Positions 1 to 6,339 of a stretch of 12,787 nucleotides of DNA are shown here, piece by piece (position 1 is the first letter of the stretch; each line of letters starts with the position of its first letter). The position numbers and the translations under genes were made by a program. A model generated the notes under the pieces. It saw only the letters and a list, made by a program, of their open reading frames with translations, ran no database searches and was not told where the DNA came from. This stretch comes from Clostridia bacterium (GTDB lineage Bacteria > Bacillota > Clostridia > Oscillospirales > Ruminococcaceae): NCBI GenBank assembly GCA_021152595.1, contig JAGKVC010000095.1, forward strand, positions 1 through 12,787, written 5' to 3'.

Positions 1-765
1 CTCCATTTTCATGACGGTGAAGCCGTCCATGACAGCCTCGATCGCCTTCACGGGATCAACCTCGGTGACGATCACCTTCGCGCCGAGTCCCTTTGCGCGC
101 ATTGCGGCGCCCTTGCCGCACCAGCCGTAACCTGCAATGACGACCGTCTTGCCTGCGACAATCAGATTTGTCGTGCGGTTGATGCCGTCCCAGACAGACT
201 GTCCGGTGCCGTAGCGGTTATCAAAGAGATGCTTGCAGTCTGCATCATTGACAAGCATCATCGGGAATTTGAGTTCGCCGGATTTTGCCATTGCTTTCAG
301 GCGCAGAATGCCGGTGGTAGTCTCCTCGCAGCCGCCGATCACATTTCCGAGCAGCCCGGGGTATTCGTTATGAATCAGCGTGACCAGATCGCCGCCGTCG
401 TCGATAATGAAATGCGGCTGTGCCTCGATCACGCGGCGTGTATGCGCTTCGTATTCCTCCGGCGTTGTACCGTGCCATGCAAAGACATTCAGTCCGCTGT
501 GTACAAGCGCCGCCGCGACATCATCCTGTGTCGAAAGCGGATTGGAGCCGGTGATATACATTTCTGCACCGCCTGCCGCCAGTACACGGCAGAGATACGC
601 AGTTTTCGCTTCCAGATGAATCGAGAGCGCGATGCGCTTGCCTGCGAAAGGCTTTGTTTTCGTAAAATCCGCCTCGATGCTCCGCAGAAGCGGCATATTG
701 TTTTTCACCCACTGGATTTTCTGCTCGCCGCTCTCCCAGAGCGACAGATCACGGATCTCATGCAT
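1..765 (-). CDS. ahcY: S-adenosylhomocysteine hydrolase, N-terminal 255 residues (cut by window edge)
   Basis: Cytosolic NAD-dependent hydrolase that reversibly splits S-adenosylhomocysteine into homocysteine and adenosine, relieving product inhibition of methyltransferases. The reading frame is open from an ATG at 765 to the window edge; family members are about 400-470 residues, so roughly the C-terminal 40% is missing. Visible family marks are DDGGD at residues 122-126, EETTTG at 147-152 with the catalytic Glu, and NDADCKHLFDN at 173-183 with the catalytic Lys178, Asp182 and Asn183. The NAD-binding fold begins with GYGWCGKG (212-219) and ends its second strand with TEVDP (234-238). RYGTGQS after FDN is the form I associate with the shorter archaeal/Thermotoga-type enzymes, which lack the Cys seen at that place in the human enzyme. 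A GGAGG site lies 6 bases before the start, and the start overlaps the end of the upstream PLP-enzyme gene by 8 bases, so the two are probably translationally coupled. Confidence 0.96.
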   Translation of the reverse strand, partial: MHEIRDLSLWESGEQKIQWVKNNMPLLRSIEADFTKTKPFAGKRIALSIHLEAKTAYLCRVLAAGGAEMYITGSNPLSTQDDVAAALVHSGLNVFAWHGTTPEEYEAHTRRVIEAQPHFIIDDGGDLVTLIHNEYPGLLGNVIGGCEETTTGILRLKAMAKSGELKFPMMLVNDADCKHLFDNRYGTGQSVWDGINRTTNLIVAGKTVVIAGYGWCGKGAAMRAKGLGAKVIVTEVDPVKAIEAVMDGFTVMKME

Positions 766-1924
766 GGCGCACCTCCGCCTGAGCGATCGCCTGCTCCAGA
801 TCTGCGAGGATATCCGCAATATTTTCAATGCCGACCGACAGCCGGATCAGACCGTCTGTGATGCCGACCTGCCTGCGGATCTCCGCCGGAATGGATGCAT
901 GCGTCATGGTTGCCGGATGGCAGACGAGCGACTCCACGCCGCCGAGCGATTCCGCGAGCATCACAAGCTCCAGGCGCTCGAAAAATACGCGGATATCATA
1001 ATTTTCGTGCAGCTCAAAGGAGATCATCACGCCGCCGTTTTTCGCCTGCTTTTTGTTGACCGCATAGCCCTGACTTTCCGGCAGACCGGGATAATATACG
1101 CGCTTCACTGCCGGATGCGCCGCGAGGAATGCCGCCGCCTTCTCCGCATTTTCCACATGACGGTCCATGCGGACGGCAAGCGTCTTGATGCCGCGGATCA
1201 GCAGGAACGAATCAAACGGTCCGAGCACGCCGCCCGTTGAATTCTGGATGAATGCGAGCCGTTCCGCAAGCTCCGCCGTGCTGACGACCGCGAGTCCTGC
1301 AACGACATCGCTGTGTCCGCCGAGATATTTCGTCGCACTGTGTACCACAATATCCGCACCGAGCGCGAGCGGCTTTTGCAGATAAGGCGTCATGAACGTA
1401 TTATCGACAATGACGAGCAGTCCGTGCTGATGCGTGATCTCCGAGACCGCCGCAATGTCCGTGACCGTCATCAGGGGATTTGCCGGACTTTCGATGATTA
1501 CCGCTTTTGTATCCGGCGTGATCTGCGTTTCAAATACGCCGAGATCGGCGGTGTCGGCAATCGTGTAAGTGATGCCGAAATGATTGAATACCTTATCCAG
1601 TACGCGGAATGTGCCGCCGTAGACATTGCTGGAAATCAGCACGCGGTCGCCGCTGTTCAGCAGGCTCAGGACCGCCGTGATCGCCGCCATGCCGGAGCCG
1701 AATGCAAAGCCTGCATAGCCGCCCTCCAGCTCTGCAATCAGCTTTTCGAGCGCTTCTCTTGTCGGGTTGCCGGTACGGGAATATTCATAGCCGCGCATTT
1801 TGCCGAGACCGTCCTGCTGATAGGTCGAGGTCTGGTAGATCGGGACATTGACTGCGCCGGTGCGCGGATCGTTGGAGATGCCGCCGTGAATCAGTGCGGT
1901 CTCCGGATACTGATATCTGCTCAT
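758..1924 (-). CDS. Cys/Met-metabolism PLP enzyme (cystathionine gamma-lyase / beta-lyase / gamma-synthase family)
   Basis: Cytosolic fold-type I PLP enzyme of 388 residues, the usual length of the family. Seen: IYQTSTY at 29-35; Tyr48 and Arg50 of YEYSRTGNPTR, which bind the cofactor phosphate of the neighbouring subunit; SGMAA at 77-81; Tyr102, which stacks on the ring; Asp174 of DNTF, which contacts the pyridine nitrogen; and the Schiff-base Lys199 of SATKYLGGHSD. The family covers cystathionine gamma-lyase, beta-lyase, gamma-synthase, O-acetylhomoserine sulfhydrylase and methionine gamma-lyase, and sequence reading alone does not separate them. The position between a methyltransferase and S-adenosylhomocysteine hydrolase fits a role in homocysteine/cysteine interconversion. 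A cystathionine beta-synthase, which would make this reverse transsulfuration, is not in the window. AAGGAG precedes the start by 7 bases and abuts the stop of the upstream gene (11-bp gap). Confidence 0.93.
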   Translation of the reverse strand: MSRYQYPETALIHGGISNDPRTGAVNVPIYQTSTYQQDGLGKMRGYEYSRTGNPTREALEKLIAELEGGYAGFAFGSGMAAITAVLSLLNSGDRVLISSNVYGGTFRVLDKVFNHFGITYTIADTADLGVFETQITPDTKAVIIESPANPLMTVTDIAAVSEITHQHGLLVIVDNTFMTPYLQKPLALGADIVVHSATKYLGGHSDVVAGLAVVSTAELAERLAFIQNSTGGVLGPFDSFLLIRGIKTLAVRMDRHVENAEKAAAFLAAHPAVKRVYYPGLPESQGYAVNKKQAKNGGVMISFELHENYDIRVFFERLELVMLAESLGGVESLVCHPATMTHASIPAEIRRQVGITDGLIRLSVGIENIADILADLEQAIAQAEVRHA

Positions 1925-1935
1925 AATGATACTCC

Positions 1936-2835
1936 TTATTCAAAGCTGTAGCCTGCGGTATAAACTGCCGAGATCAGGCTCACGTTTTCAAATGCGTGCA
2001 TGCGGTCGGCTCTGCCGCTGAAATATGCCGCCTGCACCTTTTCCGGTGTCAGATTTGCGTCAATCTGGAAGCCGAGCGCATAAAGCGCACGCGATACATC
2101 GTTATATGCATAGCCGCCGCGCATCTGCTCGCCGAGGGATTCGGTGATCTCCTCGAGCCGCTGCACACGCGCCGGATAATCCTGCCCCTGCATCGGGTAA
2201 TCGAACACGAGCGCGCTCTCCGGTGCGGAAAGCTCCGCGATCTGTTCGAGGGTATGTGCAAACACATCAAGCGTCAGATAATAGGTCACGCCGAGGATAC
2301 TGAAAAATGTCTTCCGGTTCGGATCAAAGCCCGCTTCGAGCAGCTTATCCGTCATGCGCTCACGCTCAAAATCGACCGGCACAAAATGCACATTTTTCGG
2401 TACATTCCATTCGAGCTGCCGGATACGCTCGCGCTTGTACCGCTGCGTATCGGGATGGTCGATCTCGAAAATCTCAATATCGGGATTCGGATTCCGGAAT
2501 GAAAAGGTATCGGAACCGGCGCCGCAGATCACATACTGGATTCTGCCGTTCTGATAAGCATACTGCTCTAACCGGCTCTCCGTGAAATGAATGCGCGAAA
2601 GCGGAATCGGCGCAATGTATTCACTGATGATCTGCTCGGCATCCTCACGGGAAAAGGGCTCCCCCTCTGCGGAAAAACCGCGCCGCACGAACTCAAACAT
2701 CGCATCGTATTCCTCTTTGCCCATGATGTCAAATGCAAGATCATCGTCAAATATTTTCTCCCTGACGCGGACGGCATGCCATGCTCTTGCAAAGGCACAG
2801 AGCTTTGCCGTCACGCTCTCCTGCTGGTCAACCAT
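1936..2835 (-). CDS. Class I SAM-dependent methyltransferase, LCM (leucine carboxyl methyltransferase-like) family
   Basis: Predicted cytosolic methyltransferase of 299 residues, first structural gene of the unit. The SAM-binding motif I reads CGAGSDTFSFR, close to the GAGxDTRxxR form of the LCM/Ppm1/TcmP group. It is followed by EIFEIDHPDTQRYKRERI (acidic ribose-binding loop) and by FSILGVTYYLT, equivalent to the family's F-x-x-EGVxxYL motif. The substrate cannot be read from the sequence; known relatives methylate carboxyl groups or polyketide hydroxyls. The product S-adenosylhomocysteine would be the substrate of the hydrolase two genes downstream. An in-frame upstream start at 2880 exists, but it lies inside the terminator hairpin of the leader and lacks a ribosome site. 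ATG 2835 has a perfect AGGAGG at 2840-2845, so this start was chosen. Expression is probably controlled by the leader attenuator at 2854-3029. Confidence 0.9.
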   Translation of the reverse strand: MVDQQESVTAKLCAFARAWHAVRVREKIFDDDLAFDIMGKEEYDAMFEFVRRGFSAEGEPFSREDAEQIISEYIAPIPLSRIHFTESRLEQYAYQNGRIQYVICGAGSDTFSFRNPNPDIEIFEIDHPDTQRYKRERIRQLEWNVPKNVHFVPVDFERERMTDKLLEAGFDPNRKTFFSILGVTYYLTLDVFAHTLEQIAELSAPESALVFDYPMQGQDYPARVQRLEEITESLGEQMRGGYAYNDVSRALYALGFQIDANLTPEKVQAAYFSGRADRMHAFENVSLISAVYTAGYSFE

Positions 2836-2853
2836 AAATCCTCCTGAATGCAT

Positions 2854-2892
2854 AAAAACAGCGCAGAATGCATACCGCACTCCGCGCTTTTT
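2854..2892 (-). terminator. Intrinsic terminator in the leader (attenuator, strands 3:4)
   Basis: On the minus strand, arm AGCGCGGAGTGC (2888-2877), a 5-base loop and arm GCATTCTGCGCT (2871-2860) form a 12-bp stem with two G-U pairs, then GTTTTTA. A run of A precedes the stem. It lies 14-18 bases after the stop of the Cys-rich leader peptide and 9 bases before the methyltransferase ribosome site, so it can only act as a regulated terminator for the operon. Confidence 0.85.
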
Positions 2893-2906
2893 CAGATTTT
2901 GCCTGT

Positions 2907-3029
2907 TTATTCATCGCAGCAGAAGGAGCAACATCGCCGCGCAGACATTCCGATTGCAGGTGCCGGTATGGATATGGAATTGTTCATATTATCCATGCAA
3001 CAGCACATCATACAAATTCGATTCAGCAT
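2907..3029 (-). CDS. 40-residue cysteine-rich leader peptide (attenuation uORF)
   Basis: Short open frame of 40 codons plus TAA. It has a clear AAAGGAG site 8 bases before the ATG and lies about 44 bases after the predicted transcription start. The peptide contains eight Cys (residues 6, 9-11, 33, 34, 37, 38) and six Met. Two clusters stand out: CMMCCC near the start and CCSFCCDE at the end. The nucleotide sequence between the clusters forms alternative structures with the terminator at 2854-2892: codons 12-15 (2985-2996, strand 1) pair with 2968-2976, and the overlapping strand 2 (2960-2970) pairs with the terminator's 5' arm and loop (2871-2880). Slow decoding of Cys codons 9-11 would cover strand 1, free strand 2 and prevent termination. 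Polycysteine uORFs acting as cysteine-responsive attenuators are known in mycobacteria; this one shows no evident sequence kinship to them. It is more likely a regulatory peptide than a working protein, although a metal-binding miniprotein is not excluded. Confidence 0.8.
   Translation of the reverse strand: MLNRICMMCCCMDNMNNSISIPAPAIGMSARRCCSFCCDE
2960..2996 (-). promoter_or_regulatory. Antiterminator element: strands 1 and 2 of the attenuator
   Basis: Strand 1 is ATGGATAATATG (2996-2985). Strand 2 begins CATATCCAT (2976-2968) and pairs with strand 1 through 9 base pairs with one bulge and an 8-base loop. Its overlapping part CATACCGGCAC (2970-2960) is complementary to GTGCGGTATG (2880-2871) except for one bulged G, giving 10 pairs that remove the 5' arm and loop of the terminator. 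The two states exclude each other. Folding has been judged by eye only. Confidence 0.7.
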
Positions 3030-3058
3030 TTCCGGCGCTCCTTTCTCAAATTATTAGT

Positions 3059-3072
3059 ATTCCTATCGGAAC
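3059..3072. promoter_or_regulatory. Possible operator palindrome at the transcription start of the methyltransferase unit
   Basis: TTCCTATCGGAA (3060-3071) is a TTCC-4-GGAA inverted repeat lying at about +2 to +13 relative to the start predicted from the promoter at 3080-3108. A repressor bound there could block initiation. No regulator gene is nearby, and a palindrome this short can occur by chance. Confidence 0.3.
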
Positions 3073-3079
3073 TGTATGG

Positions 3080-3108
3080 ATTACAGCACAACTCGCATAC
3101 AATGTCAA
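3080..3108 (-). promoter_or_regulatory. Sigma-A type promoter for leader peptide-methyltransferase-PLP enzyme-ahcY
   Basis: On the minus strand, a perfect TTGACA (3108-3103), a 17-base spacer and TGTAAT (3085-3080, five of six bases). A/T-rich runs lie upstream (about 3111-3150), as in UP elements. The predicted start near 3073 gives a leader of about 240 bases before the methyltransferase, which leaves room for the uORF and attenuator. It separates this unit from the ABC transporter genes upstream, although read-through is possible. Confidence 0.8.
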
Positions 3109-3181
3109 TAGGAAAAAACGATAATCGGCAATCTGCACAAAAATTTTTTCTGCGGTAAGTGATCTTCGGAGAGACGCGGAA

Positions 3182-3207
3182 ATCCCCTGAACAGCCGTCC
3201 AAGGGAT
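3182..3207 (-). terminator. Weak candidate terminator after the ABC permease gene
   Basis: Just after the permease stop, arms ATCCCTT (3207-3201) and AGGGGAT (3188-3182) can form a 7-bp stem with one G-U pair and a 12-base loop. The following bases (TTCCGCGTCTCT) are only mildly T-rich, so termination would be partial at best. Confidence 0.3.
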
Positions 3208-3213
3208 CATAGA

Positions 3214-4134
3214 TCATTTTTTCCAGCGCAGAAGATAATGCTGGAGCTGATTGAACAGGAATGTCACGGCAATGACAACAATGCCGATGACAAGCAGTCC
3301 TGTGATCGTGCGCGTATAGTCACCGAAATCGGAATAGTATTTCACATAATAACCCATGCCGTCTCTTGCGCCGATCATTTCCGCAGAGGTCAGCAGGATG
3401 AACGAGACGCTGAGTCCCTGATTGCATCCGAGGAAGATCTGCGGCAGCGCGGCAGGCAGAATCACCGAGAACAGCATCTCCGGCTTGCGGACATTGAGTA
3501 CCTTTGCGGAATCAATGATCCGCTGATCGACATGCATAACGCCGCTCATCGTACCGGCAAACACCGGCCAGAAGGTCGCCAGAAAAATGACGAATACCGA
3601 GACAGAGCGGAATGTCGGCAGCAGCGCAATGCCGTAAGGGATATAGACAATCGGCGGAATCGAGCTGAAAAATTTGGAGATATAGGTCGCAGCACCGCCG
3701 AGTCTTGCATTCCAGCCGAGGAACAGTCCGAGCGGAATTGCAGCAACTGCCGCAAGCAGAAAGCCCTGCAACGTAATCCCGAGCGAGCTGCGGATATTGA
3801 TGAGGATTTTTTCGCGGTCCTCTGCAAACTGCGCCAGCACCTTTCCCGGCGCCGGAAACAGTACATCATTGAGAATATTGAACTTTGCCGTTGCAAGCGA
3901 CCAGACCGTCAGCAGCACAAAGATAAAGCCTGCAATATCCAGCAGAAGTGAGAGGCTTTCCGCTTTTTTAATCAGAAACGAGCCGATCAGAGCGGCTGCC
4001 TCCAATCCGACCGCAAAGGCGATCAGCGCGCCGGTATGGACATCCTTCGCTGAGCGGTCCGGCAGAAGCTGTACGAGCAGCAAAATGAGAAACAGCAGAT
4101 GCGTCACGCGCAGAAAGCGCTTTTTCCATGTCAT
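3214..4134 (-). CDS. ABC transporter permease, nitrate/sulfonate/taurine (SsuC/TauC-like) type
   Basis: Inner-membrane subunit of 306 residues that forms the substrate channel with the adjacent ATPase and binding protein. Hydrophobic segments are dense. The coupling (EAA-type) loop is visible around VLNVRKPEMLFSVILPAALP, followed by a gly-rich segment and the AEMIGARDGMGYYV stretch typical of the BPD_transp_1 domain. SsuC/TauC proteins are commonly about 250-275 residues. Here about three additional hydrophobic segments occupy residues 10-85 before the conserved core, which starts near FPAPGKVL. The ATG overlaps the ATPase stop in an ATGA arrangement, and GAGGAGG lies 7 bases upstream, so translation is coupled. 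The substrate cannot be read from this subunit. Confidence 0.93.
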   Translation of the reverse strand: MTWKKRFLRVTHLLFLILLLVQLLPDRSAKDVHTGALIAFAVGLEAAALIGSFLIKKAESLSLLLDIAGFIFVLLTVWSLATAKFNILNDVLFPAPGKVLAQFAEDREKILINIRSSLGITLQGFLLAAVAAIPLGLFLGWNARLGGAATYISKFFSSIPPIVYIPYGIALLPTFRSVSVFVIFLATFWPVFAGTMSGVMHVDQRIIDSAKVLNVRKPEMLFSVILPAALPQIFLGCNQGLSVSFILLTSAEMIGARDGMGYYVKYYSDFGDYTRTITGLLVIGIVVIAVTFLFNQLQHYLLRWKK

Positions 4135-4949
4135 ATAATGACCTCCTCGCCGCCGATGCGTTCTCCGACATCATGATAGAGCAGCGAGAGCAGACGGTTC
4201 CGGAACTTGCCGTATTCCTCTGTTTTCACAAGTTCATCGCGCTTTCTTGGTCGCGCGAACGGCACCGGAACGATCTCATTGACCGTTCCGGGGTGTGCCG
4301 TCAGCACGACGATTTTATCAGAGAGCAGAATTGCTTCGTCAATATCATGTGTCACAAATACGACGGTCTTGCGTTTGGCGGGGCTGTCGCCCTCCCAGAG
4401 GGAGAGCAGCAGCTCCTGCAGATTGACTCTGTTTTTGGCGTCGATCGCGCTGAAGGGTTCATCCATCAGCAGGATCTCCGTATCCATTGCAAGCGCACGG
4501 GCAATTGCAGCGCGCTGCTGCATGCCGCCGGAAAGCTGCGAGGGATATTTCTTTCCGAAGCCCTCCAGCCCGACCTTGCCCAAGAATTCATCGGCAATTT
4601 TCAGGCGCTCGCGGCGGTTGATATCATGCCGCACCTGCTTCAAGCCGAATGCGATATTGCTGCGCGTGGTCATCCACGGGAACAGCGAATAATGCTGGAA
4701 CACAACGCCGCGCTCTCTGCCGGTGCCGTGCAGTGCATGACCGTCGATCTCGACACTGCCGTCCGCCGCCTGATAGATGCCCTCAAGGACACTGAGCAGC
4801 GTGGATTTTCCGCAGCCGCTCGCGCCGATCACGCTGACAAATTCGCCTGCGCCGACGCCGAATGACACATCATGCAGGGCATTGAAGCGTTTGCCCCGCT
4901 CCGTATAATCCACGGAGAGATGTTTGATCTCGATTTTATTCGTAGACAT
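4131..4949 (-). CDS. ABC transporter ATP-binding protein, SsuB/TauB-like
   Basis: Cytoplasmic ATPase of 272 residues that powers the importer. Complete set of motifs: Walker A GASGCGKST at 42-50, Q-loop Gln85, signature LSGGMQQR at 139-146, Walker B ILLMDEP at 159-165 followed by the D-loop FSAID, and H-loop VTHD. The Q-loop neighbourhood FQHYSLFPWMTTRSN is the form usual in nitrate/sulfonate/taurine importers. It overlaps the end of the binding-protein gene by 14 bases and the start of the permease gene by 4 bases. AGGAG lies 7 bases before the ATG. No missing residues are seen, so the subunit should be active. Confidence 0.96.
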   Translation of the reverse strand: MSTNKIEIKHLSVDYTERGKRFNALHDVSFGVGAGEFVSVIGASGCGKSTLLSVLEGIYQAADGSVEIDGHALHGTGRERGVVFQHYSLFPWMTTRSNIAFGLKQVRHDINRRERLKIADEFLGKVGLEGFGKKYPSQLSGGMQQRAAIARALAMDTEILLMDEPFSAIDAKNRVNLQELLLSLWEGDSPAKRKTVVFVTHDIDEAILLSDKIVVLTAHPGTVNEIVPVPFARPRKRDELVKTEEYGKFRNRLLSLLYHDVGERIGGEEVII

Positions 4950-6171
4950 CGAAATGCTCCTGTAAACTCTTGTAGATTTCGCTGTCCGGATTCTTCGCGG
5001 TCACAGATGCGAGCGCATTCTTATAGATATCCGTGTTATACAGCGAATCAATATCGTAATCTTCGGTATATCCAAGCTCGACGATCGAATCCTTGAGTGC
5101 CTTGGTGCCCTGCTTATCCGGATCCGGATTGGACGCACCGTATCCGCCGTAAACCTCGGTTCGGATATAGTCCTCATCAATGTCGATATGCGCCTTGACA
5201 TCCTTGATCGTGCCCTCTTCATTTTCCTGCGAGAATGCGTATGCACGGATCAGCGCGCGCTCAAATGCCTGATAGGTATTCGGATACTCCGAAAGCGCGG
5301 CGGTCGGTGCAACCTGACGGCAGCACGGCTGATTTTCCAGTGCAGGCTCCTCGGAGCAGCGGTAGACGATCTTGTAGCCGGAGCCCTCTGCAAGGGATGC
5401 ATACGGCGAATAGACCGATGCCGCGTCAATCGTATTGTTTTGCAGGGCGGTGTAGGCATCCTTCTGGCTGTCGAAGTAGACAATATTGACCTTATCCTCA
5501 CCCTCGCCGATCTCAATGCCGGCATTTTTCAGCAGGATCTGCAATTCTGCATCCTGCACGCTGTTCTTGACCGATGCGACATTTCTGCCCTTGAGGATGC
5601 TGATATCCCATGATTCCAGTCCCTCGGTATATTCCGGCTTGATGACGTAGCCGTGGCCGTTCGTCATTGCGCCGCCGAAGACGGAAACATCATGTCCCTG
5701 ACTCTGGAAGGTCAGCGTCGGAACGGAGCCGATGAATGCAGCATCGAGCTTGCCGGATTCCAGTCCGTTGACCAGTTCCGATGCACTGGAGAACTGTGTC
5801 AGCGTGACGTCGAGTCCCTCATCCTTGAAATAGCCCTCCTCCGCGGCGACAAATGCCAGCAGATGCGCCGTGGAATTGAGATGTCCGAGCTCGAATTTTG
5901 TTTTCTCCGGTGCGGCGTCTGCGGTGTCTGCCGCTTCGGATACATCGTCCTTCTTGCAGCAATCCGGCTTCTCCTCTTCCTTGCAGCAATCGGATGTCTC
6001 CGCACCCTCGCAGCAATCCGGAACCTCAGAGGTTTCCGCTTCGGTTTCTGCGGAGGAGGATTCCTCTGCAACGGCAGCCGGTGCCGCAGTCTGTTCGGTA
6101 TTGAATGCGCCGCAGCCTGTCAGCAGCGAAAGTGCTGCAAAGACAGCAGCCAGTCTGATTTTCTTATTCAT
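4936..6171 (-). CDS. ABC transporter substrate-binding lipoprotein (NMT1/SsuA-like) with Cys-Cys tandem repeat
   Basis: Extracellular, membrane-anchored receptor of 411 residues for the importer encoded by the next two genes. A signal peptide with lipobox LLTGC places the lipidated Cys at residue 20. A Ser/Glu/Ala-rich linker follows, then three 9-residue repeats each with a Cys pair (C53-54, C62-63, C71-72), then the binding domain starting near FELGHLNSTAHLLAFVAAEEGYF. The pattern 'EEGYFKDEGLDVTLTQF...GKLDAAFIGSVPTL' is characteristic of NMT1/SsuA-type proteins that bind sulfonates, taurine, nitrate or thiamine precursors. The domain carries one more Cys pair in NQPCCRQVAPT. A GTG start at 6186 is also in frame. 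ATG 6171 was preferred because the lipobox is then at the usual distance and an AGGTGAG site lies 10 bases upstream. The ligand is unknown; the repeated vicinal cysteines suggest metal or thiol chemistry. Confidence 0.92.
   Translation of the reverse strand: MNKKIRLAAVFAALSLLTGCGAFNTEQTAAPAAVAEESSSAETEAETSEVPDCCEGAETSDCCKEEEKPDCCKKDDVSEAADTADAAPEKTKFELGHLNSTAHLLAFVAAEEGYFKDEGLDVTLTQFSSASELVNGLESGKLDAAFIGSVPTLTFQSQGHDVSVFGGAMTNGHGYVIKPEYTEGLESWDISILKGRNVASVKNSVQDAELQILLKNAGIEIGEGEDKVNIVYFDSQKDAYTALQNNTIDAASVYSPYASLAEGSGYKIVYRCSEEPALENQPCCRQVAPTAALSEYPNTYQAFERALIRAYAFSQENEEGTIKDVKAHIDIDEDYIRTEVYGGYGASNPDPDKQGTKALKDSIVELGYTEDYDIDSLYNTDIYKNALASVTAKNPDSEIYKSLQEHFDVYE
5941..6021 (-). repeat. Three 27-bp tandem repeats encoding D-C-C-containing 9-residue units
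   Basis: Residues 51-77 of the binding lipoprotein divide into PDCCEGAET, SDCCKEEEK and PDCCKKDDV. At DNA level the core gcagcaatc(c)gg recurs every 27 bases on the plus strand. The exact spacing of the Cys pairs points to duplication of one unit in the linker between lipid anchor and binding domain. Confidence 0.85.
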
Positions 6172-6217
6172 AATGATCTTTCTCACCTTTCATATTTCAT
6201 ATTTTCAGAATGTTGAA

Positions 6218-6289
6218 TCATAAATCGGATGCAGCTTTGCAACATCGCATTCGCTCTGAAAGCGAAAGAGATCTTGTGATCTGTTTCAT
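6218..6289 (-). CDS. Possible 23-residue uORF with Cys pair before the ABC operon
   Basis: ATG at 6289 with GGGAG 9 bases upstream and a TGA at 6220-6218. The peptide is 23 residues and has a Cys-Cys pair at positions 16-17 (ERMRCCKAAS). It lies about 25 bases after the predicted transcription start and ends 46 bases before the lipoprotein ATG. A perfect 6-bp hairpin (TTCGCT/AGCGAA, 6250-6266) sits inside it. Unlike the leader at 2907-3029, no terminator follows, so any control would act on translation. The frame is short enough to be chance. Confidence 0.4.
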   Translation of the reverse strand: MKQITRSLSLSERMRCCKAASDL

Positions 6290-6317
6290 CGGTATTCACT
6301 CCCTGTTTGTTTCTGTC

Positions 6318-6339
6318 CATATCATACCATACCGATATG
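6318..6339. promoter_or_regulatory. Inverted repeat overlapping the ABC operon promoter (operator candidate)
   Basis: CATATC (6318-6323) and GATATG (6334-6339) are exact inverted arms 10 bases apart. They cover the -10 element and part of the spacer of the promoter at 6321-6349, a position suited to repression. The regulator is not in the window. Confidence 0.4.

Noticed and set aside
229..861. Long plus-strand frames opposite ahcY, the PLP enzyme, the ABC genes and the binding lipoprotein
   Set aside because: They are antisense shadows of GC-rich genes; products have Arg/Cys-rich compositions and no ribosome sites.
2836..2880. Upstream in-frame start for the methyltransferase at 2880, adding 15 residues
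   Set aside because: The region lies in the terminator hairpin and has no ribosome site; ATG 2835 has a perfect AGGAGG.
2939..2945. TCTGCGC in the uORF as antiterminator strand (7 bases complementary to the terminator 5' arm)
   Set aside because: The longer pairing at 2960-2970 with 2871-2880 is stronger and shares bases with the 1:2 hairpin; the shorter match may still add to it.
2836..3073. SAM or SAH riboswitch in front of the methyltransferase/ahcY operon
   Set aside because: The leader is occupied by a translated-looking Cys-rich frame and a terminator; I saw no conserved SAM- or SAH-riboswitch core.
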